NCBI GenBank assembly: GCA_027622315.1
Contig: JAQBZW010000006.1
Span: 1 to 33,826 of the forward strand
Direction of reading: 5' to 3'
Source of the DNA: Chloroflexota bacterium
GTDB taxonomy: Bacteria; Chloroflexota; Dehalococcoidia; UBA2979
Length of the DNA stretch: 33,826 nucleotides
Position 1 is the first letter of the stretch. Each line of letters opens with the position of its first letter. Below the pieces are notes generated by a model. It worked only from the letters and a program-made list of their open reading frames with translations, did not search any database and was not told where the DNA came from. Position numbers and translations under genes: made by a program. This document shows positions 15,637 through 23,370 of this stretch, piece after piece.

Positions 15637-17294
15637 CCCGGATCCACCGAAGCAGGTTCGGGCAAGAACCGTCTAGACGCTGAAGCAGGTGCCCCTCTGA
15701 ACTGGGATGATGGTGTTGTGAGACAGCCACCGAAGCCCAGCAAAGGAGCACCTGCAGGATGCGATCATCGCACAGCCTCGACCGGGTTGCAGTGGCATTC
15801 GACGACCAGCGGCTGATCGCCGACGCGGGGCTGCTCTTCCCGGCGACGCTGGCTCAGCACCTCGGGCTGCGTGCACTGGTGGACGCCCACGTCGACCTCG
15901 GTGCCGCGGTGGGACGCGCACACGCCGGGGAGAAGGTGGTCGCGCTGGTGGCGTCGGCGCTCGCCGGCGGCGACTGCATCGATGATGCGGATGCGCTGCG
16001 CGCGGGTGGCACCGCCGCGGTGCTCGGCCAGCGGGTCCCGGCGCCCTCCACGCTGGGCACCTTCCTGCGCGGCTTCCGCTGGGGTCACGTCCGTCAGCTC
16101 GACGCCGTCAGCCGGCACCTGCTCGCCCGGGCGTGGGCGGTTGGCGCGGGCCCGGGCGCCGAGCCGTTCACGCTCGACCTCGACTCCACCATCTGTGAGA
16201 CGTACGGGCTGCAGAAGGAAGGGCCCGGCATCACGGCTACACCCACGTCCGTGGCTACCACCCCCTGGTCGCGGTCGGCGCCGGGACCGGCGACGTGTTG
16301 CACGCGCGGTTGCGCGGCGGGACCGCGAACTCCGGCCGTGGCGCCGGGAGCTTCCTCGCGGAGACCATCGAGCGGGCGCGCGCGGCCGGCGCCAGCGGCA
16401 CGTTGACGGTGCGGGCGGATAGCGGCTTCTACAACCACGCGGTGGTGGCGGCGGCGCGCAAACGCCACGTCCGCTTCAGCATCACCGTCCGGCTGTCGCC
16501 CGGGCTCCACCAGGTGATCGAGGCGATCCCGGAGCGCGATTGGACGGCGATCCCGTACTGGTTGGAGGGCGGCGCCGACGTGGCGGAGACGACCTACACG
16601 CCGTTCGCGTCGCAGCAAGACGCTTCGCCCGTGCGGCTGATCGTCCGCCGCGTGCGCCCCACCCCGGGCTCCCAGCTCGCGCTGCTCGCGACCTACGACT
16701 ACCACGCCTTCATCACCGACCGTGAGGGCGACACGCTCAGCCTCGAGGCCGACCACCGCCGTCACGCGGAGATCGAGAACGCGATCCGCGACCTCAAGTA
16801 TGGGGTCGGCCTCAACCACCTGCCGTCGGGGAAGTTCGGCGCGAACGGCGCCTGGCTCGCGGTCCAGGTGCTCACCCACAACCTCGCCCGCTGGACCGCG
16901 CGCCTCGGCCTGGGCGCCGGCATCCTCACCACCAAGACGCTGCGCCGACGCCTCTTCAGCCTCCCCGGACGGCTCGCCCGCTCGGCGTGGCGGCTCACGC
17001 TGCACCTCCCGGCTCGCTGGCCGTGGGCCGAAGACTGCACCACCGCGCTCCAACGGCTGCGCGCGCTCCCCCTCCCCGGCTGAACCGCGCCATGCCACGA
17101 CTGCTCGCAGCCTGCCCGGCGTCAGCTTGCCCAGCGTCCGCCCGCACAGCATCCACAGCGCCCACGCTGACGCTCACGCGCCGCCTCTCCACATCCCATC
17201 GCCCCCGCGTGCCCTCGCCCCCGCGTCATCCGCCCCGCGAACGCCACGCGTCTACCGTCCGTGCGATCTCGCCCCGCCGATCGGTGGATCCGGG
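15637..17294 (+). mobile_element. IS1380-like insertion sequence
   Basis: A 1658-bp element bounded by perfect 14-bp inverted repeats CCCGGATCCACCGA (15637-15650) and TCGGTGGATCCGGG (17281-17294). It contains one transposase gene on the plus strand. Size, single gene and transposase type fit the IS1380 family. The bases outside the ends differ (TGAC on the left, CTTA on the right), so no 4-bp target duplication is seen. Protein-like sequence of the right-hand hydrolase resumes immediately after 17294, which independently supports that end. About 200 bp between the transposase stop and the right end look non-coding. The left end carries a GAAGCAGGT direct repeat at 15649-15657 and 15682-15690. 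Confidence 0.75.
15759..17083 (+). pseudogene. IS1380-family DDE transposase with a one-base frameshift
   Basis: Transposase of the insertion element, about 441 aa if the frame is restored. Frame 1 (from ATG 15759, AAAGGAG 10 nt upstream) covers the N-terminus up to LDLDSTICETYGLQKEG, which holds the first catalytic Asp. The second frame carries the rest, with VRADSGFYNHAVV for the second Asp and HAEIENAIRDLKYGVGLNHL for the Glu. The switch is at GGG 16221-16223: re-reading one G gives QKEG-ARHHGYTHVRGYHPL, exactly the expected continuation. So one G is missing from a run that was probably GGGG. IS1380 elements normally have a single uninterrupted ORF. This copy is either inactive or affected by a homopolymer error. 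Confidence 0.8.
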
Positions 17295-17729
17295 CTTATG
17301 TCCATCCGCGAGCACGGATTGCCGCAGCCGGCCGCAGTCGTCCCGCTCTCCCCATGGACCGACCTCGAGGGCACCGGGGATTCGATGACGTCGAACGCCC
17401 CGAACGACCTGATCATCCAGGAGGACGCGCTCGGAGGGATGGTGGCGGCATTCGTCGGGGAGGGCGATCCGCGTGATCCGCTCGCGGCTCCGCTGTACGG
17501 CGACTACGGCGCGCTCGCGCCGCTGTACATCCAGGTCGGCGGTCACGAGACGCTGCTCGACGACTCCACGCGAGTCGCGGAGAAGGCGAAGGCCGCGGGC
17601 GTCGAGGTGAAGCTCGACGTCTTCCCCGAGATGCAGCACGTGTTCCAGACATCGGTGGGCAACATGCCCGAGGTGACGGACGCCGTGCAGCGCGCGGGGG
17701 CGTGGCTGCGCACGAAGCTGGGGCTGTAG
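17295..17729 (+). pseudogene. 5'-truncated alpha/beta hydrolase (HSL-type esterase)
   Basis: 144 codons open in frame from the IS right end to TAG 17727-17729. The sequence LMSIREHGLPQPAAVVPLSP continues into WTDLEGTGDS, QVGGHETLLDDS with the catalytic Asp, and FPEMQHVFQ with the catalytic His. These are the last third of an esterase/lipase of the hormone-sensitive-lipase family. The HGGG oxyanion motif and the GDSAG nucleophile, which should lie just upstream, are absent and replaced by the IS. The remnant therefore cannot be active. Its 5' end faces that of the left remnant across the element. Confidence 0.75.
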
Positions 17730-17867
17730 CCCCTGGGGGCGGACTGCGCTCCCCGGTCACGCTGAGGCTCTCGTGAGCGAGGCGAGGGGCTGACCGAAGG
17801 ACGCGGGGAGCCCGTCACTCCGCGCCCAGGTGGGCCGATCCCCGCGATCGGGCGGCTTCACGACTGC

Positions 17868-17896
17868 GCTCGTCCTTCGACAGGCTCAGGATGAGC
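17868..17896. repeat. Hairpin repeat of the TTCGACAGGCTCAGG type
   Basis: GCTCGTCCT (17868-17876) and AGGATGAGC (17888-17896) form a 9-bp stem with one G-U pair around an 11-nt loop. The sequence CCTTCGACAGGCTCAGGATG is, from general knowledge, a small dispersed repeat found between genes in many unrelated GC-rich bacteria and metagenomes. It lies between the truncated hydrolase and the CoA-transferase, where two genes converge. Confidence 0.5.
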
Positions 17897-17914
17897 GGTA
17901 GGCGGCATGGGCGC

Positions 17915-17934
17915 GCGAGGGCGCACGCCCTCGC
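17915..17934. terminator. Near-perfect 20-bp palindrome between convergent genes
   Basis: GCGAGGGCG (17915-17923) and CGCCCTCGC (17926-17934) are perfect inverted repeats separated by only CA, so it would form a cruciform or a hairpin with a strained loop. It sits in the 269-bp gap 17730-17998 between convergent reading frames and may end transcription of the CoA-transferase run. No U-tract is present. Confidence 0.35.
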
Positions 17935-17998
17935 CGAACGCGGCGAGGCGTCTCCTCATTCCGAGCGAAGCCGAGGGGCGCGGCTCGCGAACACCAAA

Positions 17999-19204
17999 TC
18001 AGAACGCGCCGCGCTCCCGGAGCTCTGCGATCTGCTCCCAGCTGTAGCCGTGCTCGGCGAGCACGGCCTCGGTGTGCTGGCCCGCCTCAGGCGCCGGACC
18101 GAACTGCAGGGCAACGCCGCGCAGCGCGAACGGCGGCGCGAGCGTCTCGACCGTCCGACCCGATCGGTGCTGCTTCGCCACGATGTAGCCGTTTGCGCGC
18201 GCCTGCTCGTCGGCGACGACGTCGCCGAGCTCGAGGATCGGGGACCACGGCAGGTCGCGTGCATCGAGACGCGCGCCGAGGTCCTCGAGCTCGAAGCCGG
18301 CGATCGCACCGTCGAGCTCGGCGATCGCCTCGCGCGCATGCGCCAGCAGCGCAGCGGGCCGCGCGAAGCGTTCGTCAGTGCGGAGGTCATCACGATCGAG
18401 CGCCGCGCACAGCGGCGCCCAGAAACGCGCCGGCTGGAGCATCGCGAACTGTAGCCAGCGCCCGTCGCGGCAGCGGTAGCTGTTGTACAGGGGGCTGAAC
18501 GCGTGCTCACGGCCGCGGTGCGGCCGGGGCGCCGCACCCACGAGCGCCTGCTGCAGCATCCAGCCGTTCGCCCACATGCCGTTCTGAAAGAGCGAGACGT
18601 CGACGATTGCACCTCGGCCCGTGCGCTCGCGCCGGAAGAGCGCCGTCGTGATCCCGGCCACAAGCGAGATCGCGGAGGGCAGATCGCCCATGGCGCCGAC
18701 CAGCCCGACCGGTTCGCCGTCATCGACGCGGAGCGTTGCCGCAATGCCCCCGCGCGACCAGTACGCCAGCTCGTCGAACGCCGGCCGGTCGACGTCCTCG
18801 CCTGCCGTCCCGTAGCCCGTCGCGTGCGCCACGATCAGCCGCGGATAGCGCTCGGCCAGGGCCGCCGCGCTCAGCCCCGCGCGCTCGAGCGCGCGCGCCC
18901 GCACGTTCGTCACGAAGACGTCTGACGCCGCCATCAGGCGGTGCGTGATCTCGCGTCCCGCGTCAGTCGCGAGATCGAGGTGCACGCTGCGCTTGCGGTT
19001 GTTCGCGAGCTCGAAGCCCGCCTCGATCGCCTTGCCGTCGACCGTGACGGTGGAGCCGCGACTCGGGTCGCCGCTCCCGGCCGGCTCGATCTTGATCACG
19101 TCGGCGCCGTAGGCCGCGAGCACCGCCGCGGCAGCCGGCGCCATCACCCACGACGCGAGCTCGATCACGCGGATGCCGGCCAGCGGCGCCTCGTCGTCGG
19201 TCAT
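17999..19204 (-). CDS. CaiB/BaiF CoA-transferase family protein
   Basis: 401-aa single-domain family III CoA-transferase transferring CoA between organic acids. Family signatures are LAGIRVIELASWVMAPAAAA at the N-terminus, YGADVIKIEPAGSGDPSRG, NNRKRSVHLDL, LIVAHATGYGTAG and GAIVDVSLFQNG with the Asp expected at the active site. The start is ATG 19204, with AAGGAGG 7 nt upstream. The ORF start at 19252 adds 16 non-homologous residues. It is downstream of the SDR and crotonase genes on the same strand, but a 724-bp repeat-rich gap intervenes. Either it has its own promoter or the repeats are transcribed within a long leader. The substrate is unknown. Confidence 0.93.
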   Translation of the reverse strand: MTDDEAPLAGIRVIELASWVMAPAAAAVLAAYGADVIKIEPAGSGDPSRGSTVTVDGKAIEAGFELANNRKRSVHLDLATDAGREITHRLMAASDVFVTNVRARALERAGLSAAALAERYPRLIVAHATGYGTAGEDVDRPAFDELAYWSRGGIAATLRVDDGEPVGLVGAMGDLPSAISLVAGITTALFRRERTGRGAIVDVSLFQNGMWANGWMLQQALVGAAPRPHRGREHAFSPLYNSYRCRDGRWLQFAMLQPARFWAPLCAALDRDDLRTDERFARPAALLAHAREAIAELDGAIAGFELEDLGARLDARDLPWSPILELGDVVADEQARANGYIVAKQHRSGRTVETLAPPFALRGVALQFGPAPEAGQHTEAVLAEHGYSWEQIAELRERGAF

Positions 19205-19341
19205 CGGGCTCCCTCCTTCGTGGGGACGCTCGGGTCTCAGCCCGAACCTCACGGGCGCGACTCGTCGCTACTGGCGGGAGGCGTCGCGTCCGCCCGGACG
19301 TCGCCTGCGGCGGGGAACACACGGCCCATCGACCAGCCCAG

Positions 19342-19686
19342 CCCGGTCGTCGCGCCCAGCCCGATCGTCGCTGCCCAACCCGCTCGTCGCGTCCAACCCG
19401 CTCGTCGCGTCCAACCCGCTCGTCACGCCCAGCCCGCTCGTCGCTCCCAGCCCGATCGTCACGCCCAGCCCGATCGTCGCTGCCCAGCCCGATCGTCACG
19501 CCCAGCCCGCTCGTCACGCCCAGCCCGATCGTCGCTGCCCAACCCGCTCGTCGCGTCCAACCCGCTCGTCGCGTCCAGCCCGCTCGTCGCGCCCAGCCCG
19601 CTCGTCGCGCCCAGCCCGCTCGTCGCTCCCAGCCCGCTCGTCACGCCCAGCCCGCTCGTCACGCCCAGCCCGCTCGTCACGCCCAG
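19342..19686. repeat. 18-bp minisatellite, 19 tandem copies
   Basis: Consensus CCCGCTCGTCACGCCCAG, counted by hand as 19 contiguous units (16 of 18 bp and 3 of 19 bp), ending in a degenerate twentieth unit from 19687. Variation is confined to a few positions: G/A/C before TCGTC, A or G after it, and GCCCAG, GTCCAA, CTCCCAG or CTGCCCAA at the end. All three 19-bp units have the same CGCTGCCCA form. Units 2-4 and 11-13 repeat nearly the same order, suggesting block duplication. Five of six frames of the unit lack stops, which explains the long spurious ORFs over it. The extra bases shift the frame, so I consider it non-coding. It lies between the crotonase and CoA-transferase genes. Confidence 0.9.
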
Positions 19687-19799
19687 CCCGATCCTTCCGT
19701 TCCGCTCAGACAGCATTCCCTGGCGTGCGATGCGAACCTCGCCCTGCGGAGCAGCGTGCCCCACGAATCTATCCACTCGCCGTCGTACAGGGCTGCCCA

Positions 19800-19833
19800 G
19801 GCGTCCGGGCGTCCGGGCGTCCGGGCGTCGTGC
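19800..19833. repeat. 8-bp tandem repeat GCGTCCGG
   Basis: GCGTCCGG occurs three times in a row followed by a partial fourth copy (GCGTCGTG). Related GGCGTCGGG words continue to about 19865. It is in the same 724-bp intergenic region (19205-19928) as the 18-bp minisatellite, of which it is a separate neighbour. Nothing else is recognisable in that gap. Confidence 0.6.
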
Positions 19834-19928
19834 CCGGCTGCCGAGGCGTCGGGTCGGGGCGTCGGGGCAAGTGCGGGCATCCGGCCCGCCGCGGATCGCG
19901 CGGACGACCGACGTGCCTCGGCCGGGCA

Positions 19929-20696
19929 TCAGCGGTCGTGGAACGTAGGCATGCGCTTCTCGACGAACGCGCGCGGGCCCTCGTGCGCGTCCTCGGTGGC
20001 AGCCGCGATGCGCGTGTACTCGCGATAGAGGCGCAGCCCCTCCGCGAGCGGCAGGTCGCGCCCGCGGTAGACGAGCTCCTTGATCAGCCGCGTCGCGGCC
20101 GGACCATTCGCGGCGATGCGCGCGGCCAGCGCCTGCGCCCGCGGCATCACGTCGTCGGGCGGCAGCACCTCGCTCACGAGCCCCGTCCGCAGCGCCGCCG
20201 CGGCGTCGATGAACTCGCCGCTGAGCACCAGCTGCAGTGTGTTGCTCATGCCGATGAAGTCGGGCAGGCGCAACGCGCCATACCCGTGGAGCACGTTCCA
20301 CTTCACCTCGGGCGCGCCGAACTGCGAGCGGTCGGAGGCGATGCGGATGTCGCAGAAGAGCGCGAGCTCGAGCCCGCCGGCGAGGCAATAGCCGTCGATC
20401 GCGGCGATCGTTGGCTTCGCGCACTCCATGCCGTTGTCCCAGCGGCGGGGCCGATACGGCGTCCATGCCCCGCGCTCGCGATCGCCGCCCAGCTCGTTCA
20501 GGTCGTGGCCCGCCGAGAACGCGCGCCCGCCGGCGCCCGACACGATCACCGCGCGTACGTCGCGGTCTGCCTCCGCGGCGCGGAAGCCCTCGCTGACCGC
20601 CTCGTACATGGCGTCAGTCATCGCGTTCATCCGCTCGGGGCGGTTGATCACGATCCGTGCGACCGCGCCTTCGACCACGTACTCGACCTCAGTCAT
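19929..20696 (-). CDS. Enoyl-CoA hydratase/isomerase family protein
   Basis: 255-aa crotonase, typical family length, acting on an acyl-CoA thioester. The oxyanion-hole strands are VSGAGGRAFSAGHDLNELGG and AAIDGYCLAGGLELALFCDI. The first hydratase Glu position is kept in FGAPEVKWN. At the second, where hydratases have Glu in a MEMVLTG-type segment, this protein reads NTLQLVLSG, so Gln replaces Glu. It may therefore be an isomerase, hydrolase or other crotonase rather than a classical hydratase. This alignment is by eye. GAGGGGG lies 6 nt before ATG 20696. It follows the SDR by 36 nt in one operon. Confidence 0.9.
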   Translation of the reverse strand: MTEVEYVVEGAVARIVINRPERMNAMTDAMYEAVSEGFRAAEADRDVRAVIVSGAGGRAFSAGHDLNELGGDRERGAWTPYRPRRWDNGMECAKPTIAAIDGYCLAGGLELALFCDIRIASDRSQFGAPEVKWNVLHGYGALRLPDFIGMSNTLQLVLSGEFIDAAAALRTGLVSEVLPPDDVMPRAQALAARIAANGPAATRLIKELVYRGRDLPLAEGLRLYREYTRIAAATEDAHEGPRAFVEKRMPTFHDR

Positions 20697-20732
20697 CTCT
20701 CACCCCCTCTGCCTGTGGCGTACGAGTCGTCC

Positions 20733-21470
20733 TCAGGCGGTCATGCCCCCGTCGATCACGAACTCAGAGCCCGTGGAGTAGCTGCTGTCGTCGGAGGCGA
20801 GGAAGAGCGCGAGCTTCGCGACCTCATCCGCCTCGGCGACGCGACCCATGGGGATACGCGCGAGCCACGGCTCCATGTGGCCGGCGTCGATGCCCGGGAG
20901 CTGGTGGAGCATGGCCGTCTCGATCAACCCGGGGTGGATCGAGTTCACGCGGATGCCGTGCGGCGCGAGCTGCACCGCGGCCGACTTCGTCATCCCGCGT
21001 ACCGCCCACTTGCTGGCGGTGTAGGCGATCGAGCCACCGCCCCCGCGCAGCCCGGCGATCGACGAGATGTTCACGATCGAGCCGGAGCGCTGCTCGATCA
21101 TCGGCCTGGCCACCGCCTGCATGCCGAGGAATACGCCGACCTGGTTGATGTCGATCACCCGACGGTAGTCCGCCTCCGTCGCCGCCATCAGGCCGGCCGC
21201 GTGGTAGATGCCGGCGTTGTTGATCAGCACGTCGACGCGGCCGAACCAGCCGACGACCTCGTAGACGACCGCGCGCCAGCGCGCCTCGCTCGTCACGTCG
21301 TGGTGCAGGTAGCGCGCGTCGATCGCCGACGCCGTGCGCTCACCGTCCTCGTCGAGCACATCGGTCAGCACCACCGTCGCGCCCTCGGCCGCGAACAGCG
21401 TGCCCTCGGCCGCGCCCTGCCCGCGCGCGCCACCCGTGATCAGCGCGATCTTGCCGTCGAGTCTGCCCAT
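20733..21470 (-). CDS. SDR family NAD(P)-dependent oxidoreductase
   Basis: 245-aa classical short-chain dehydrogenase/reductase. The cofactor loop is ITGGARGQGAAEG (TGxxxGxG), followed by an Asp at the end of strand 2 (VVLTDVL) that favours NAD over NADP, DVLINNAGIYH, catalytic Ser in IVNISSIAG, and YTASK as the YxxxK pair. A substrate-loop region HPGLIETAML and C-terminal GSEFVIDGGMTA complete the fold. GAGGAGG 5 nt upstream fixes ATG 21470. The longer ORF start is not supported. It is likely the 3-hydroxyacyl-CoA or alcohol oxidation step working with the crotonase 36 nt downstream. It is divergent from the LLM gene across a 117-bp region. Confidence 0.93.
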   Translation of the reverse strand: MGRLDGKIALITGGARGQGAAEGTLFAAEGATVVLTDVLDEDGERTASAIDARYLHHDVTSEARWRAVVYEVVGWFGRVDVLINNAGIYHAAGLMAATEADYRRVIDINQVGVFLGMQAVARPMIEQRSGSIVNISSIAGLRGGGGSIAYTASKWAVRGMTKSAAVQLAPHGIRVNSIHPGLIETAMLHQLPGIDAGHMEPWLARIPMGRVAEADEVAKLALFLASDDSSYSTGSEFVIDGGMTA

Positions 21471-21587
21471 GGTGTCCTCCTCGCGCGCGAGTGTAGGGGT
21501 GGCGATTCCGCGGGAGCGGTGTGCTATCACTCGTACGGCGGTCGACGCCTGAACGCGCCCTACCGCCGAACAGTCACGGAGGCCCCG

Positions 21588-22871
21588 ATGAAGTTCGGTC
21601 TGTTCTACGAGTTGCAACTCCCCCGCCCACTGGGTGACGCCACGTGGGACCCCGACGCCGAGCGTCGCCTCTTCGAGGAGATGTTCGAGCAGGTCGAGCT
21701 CGCCGACACGCTCGGCTACGACTACGTCTTCTTCGTCGAGCACCACTTCCTCGAGGAGTACGCGCACTCATCGGCGCCGGAGATCGCGCTGGCGGCGCTC
21801 TCCCGGACGACGAAGCGCATCCGGCTCGGCCACGGCGTGATCCAGATGCCGCCGGGCATGAACCACCCGGTTCGCGTCGCGGAGCGCATCGCCGCGCTCG
21901 ATGTCGTGAGCGGCGGCCGCGTGGAGTTCGGGACGGGCGAGGGCACCTCCGACTCCGAGCTGGACGGCTTCCAGGTCTCGCGCGCGCTGAAGAAGTCGAT
22001 GTGGGAAGAAGCCACCCGCGAGTGCGTGAAGATGCTCTCGCAGACGCCCTACCCCGGGTACGAGGGCGAGTTCTTCTCGATGCCGCAACGCAACGTGATC
22101 CCGAAGCCGCTACAGAAGCCGCATCCGCCGCTGTGGGTCGCCGCCTCCCGGCGCGAGACCACGCTGCTCGCCGCGCGCTTCGGCATCGGCTCGCTCGGCT
22201 TCGGCTTCGAGACCCCGGAGGAGACCGCGATCCGCGTGGAGGAGTACTACCGGCTGATTCGCGAGGAGTGCTTCCCGATCGGCGAGGCGATCAACCCGGC
22301 GTTGCTCGTGCTCAACCAGTTCATGAGCGCGAAGACGGACGAGGAAGCGGTGCGGCGGAGCGCGAACGGCCCGGGCTTCTTCGCCTACTCCCTCGGGTAC
22401 TACTCGACGACGCGGGGCACACAGCGCGACGCCAGCGGCCAGGCGCTGATCGAGCGGCACCGCCCGGGCGTCACGAACATCTACCAGGAGTTCGACGCGC
22501 TGCCGCAGGAAGAGAAGGACGGCCGCACGCAGCTGCGCGAGGCGCGGCTGCTCACGCAAGAGCAGATTGCCGCGCAGGAGCCTGAGAGCGAGACGGCGCG
22601 CGCACTCTTCCGCGCCGCGCGGAGCGGTTCAGCGATCGGCTCGCCGGCCACCATCCGCGAGAACATCAAGCGCTATGAGGACGCGCATCTCGACGTGATG
22701 GTGCTGAACGCGCAGTGCGGGGACCGCAAGCACGAGCACATCATGGAGGCGATCGAGCTGTTCGGGACGCAGGTGCTGCCGGAGTTCCGAGAGCGCCACG
22801 AAACGACGCACCGCCGCTGGCGCGAGCAACAGCTCGCCGGCGTCGAGTACCCGATCAACTCCTCGGTCTAG
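21588..22871 (+). CDS. LLM class flavin-dependent oxidoreductase
   Basis: 427 aa, luciferase-like monooxygenase. It has MKFGLFYELQLPRP at strand 1, DYVFFVEHHFLEEYAHSSAP, RIRLGHGVIQMPPGMNHPVR, DVVSGGRVEFGTGEGTSDSE, and KPHPPLWVAASRRE. It is longer than the other LLM protein in the window because of an extra segment (about residues 265-345). GGAGG (21578-21582) lies 5 nt before ATG 21588. The 1232-aa ORF in the track is an artefact joining the minisatellite to this gene. A possible extended -10 (TGCTATCAC at 21522-21530) lies in the divergent gap. It is probably co-transcribed with the small gene 34 nt downstream. The substrate is unknown. Confidence 0.93.
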   Translation: MKFGLFYELQLPRPLGDATWDPDAERRLFEEMFEQVELADTLGYDYVFFVEHHFLEEYAHSSAPEIALAALSRTTKRIRLGHGVIQMPPGMNHPVRVAERIAALDVVSGGRVEFGTGEGTSDSELDGFQVSRALKKSMWEEATRECVKMLSQTPYPGYEGEFFSMPQRNVIPKPLQKPHPPLWVAASRRETTLLAARFGIGSLGFGFETPEETAIRVEEYYRLIREECFPIGEAINPALLVLNQFMSAKTDEEAVRRSANGPGFFAYSLGYYSTTRGTQRDASGQALIERHRPGVTNIYQEFDALPQEEKDGRTQLREARLLTQEQIAAQEPESETARALFRAARSGSAIGSPATIRENIKRYEDAHLDVMVLNAQCGDRKHEHIMEAIELFGTQVLPEFRERHETTHRRWREQQLAGVEYPINSSV

Positions 22872-22905
22872 GCGACCGGTCGCGGACGACAGGCGAGCAC
22901 GAACG

Positions 22906-23235
22906 ATGCCACGATACGAACAGGTTCAGGACCCCGAGATACGCGCCCTGCTCGCGCAGGCAACGGCGGAGATGCGTGGCGGCAACCCGACGGCGGCAGT
23001 ACGCGCCTCGGCCGACGCCTTCATCCGGCTGATCGCCCTCAAGCCCGCCCTGCTCGAGTCGAACCTCCCGGACCCGGACGCGATCCATCACCAGCAGTTC
23101 CCCCGACTGGGCGCCATGCTCACGTCCGTGGACGGCCGCCCCGAGGTGCAGTTCGAACGCGAGCGCTTCTCGACCGGTGACGCGATCACGTACCTGGAGT
23201 TCACGACGGACACGGCGCTGCGCGAGGGCCTGTAG
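22906..23235 (+). CDS. Small protein of unknown function
   Basis: 109 aa, not recognised. Residues 1-60 look like two or three amphipathic helices (DPEIRALLAQATAEMRGGN, AAVRASADAFIRLIALKPAL), a TPR-like pattern. The rest is mixed (QFPRLGAMLTSVDGRPEVQF) with an acidic, aromatic tail. No signal peptide or membrane segment. It lies 34 nt after the LLM gene, in the same direction, so it may be an accessory protein. The Shine-Dalgarno match (GGCGAG) is weak. Codon composition is like its neighbours. Confidence 0.65.
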   Translation: MPRYEQVQDPEIRALLAQATAEMRGGNPTAAVRASADAFIRLIALKPALLESNLPDPDAIHHQQFPRLGAMLTSVDGRPEVQFERERFSTGDAITYLEFTTDTALREGL

Positions 23236-23249
23236 CCCTCCGGGAGCAG

Positions 23250-23268
23250 CGTGGGGTGTGACCCCACG
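23250..23268. terminator. Terminator-like hairpin
   Basis: CGTGGGGT (23250-23257) and ACCCCACG (23261-23268) form a perfect 8-bp stem with loop GTG, 15 nt after the stop of the small gene. It lies in the gap between convergent genes. Confidence 0.5.
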
Positions 23269-23343
23269 ACGCGACATGCGATCGGCCCCGTCCGCCACGT
23301 GTCCTTGGGCTCACGCCTGCGGATCGCCCGACCGTGGCGTGCC

Positions 23344-23359
23344 GCGGGCGTATGCCCGC
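23344..23359. terminator. Second terminator-like hairpin, near the HEPN gene end
   Basis: GCGGGC (23344-23349) and GCCCGC (23354-23359) form a perfect 6-bp stem with loop GTAT, 12 nt beyond the stop of the minus-strand HEPN gene. It is the natural partner of the hairpin at 23250 for the opposite strand. Confidence 0.4.
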
Positions 23360-23370
23360 AGCTTGGCGTG

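Noticed and set aside
15280-15760. Possible CRISPR or attC-like array near the IS
   Set aside because: Only one 9-bp direct repeat (GAAGCAGGT) is present, with no regular spacing and no integrase or cas gene.
18941-20466. PARSS/NPLVAS/GLGVTS hexapeptide-repeat proteins over the minisatellite
   Set aside because: Five of six frames are open because the unit is 18 bp without stops. Three 19-bp units shift the frame, so no single repeated peptide would be kept, and no start with a ribosome binding site was seen.
19173-22871. 1232-aa plus-strand ORF spanning the minisatellite and the LLM gene
   Set aside because: The repeat unit lacks stops in this frame, so the ORF is open by chance. It runs antisense through the crotonase and SDR genes, and the LLM protein has its own GGAGG and ATG at 21588.
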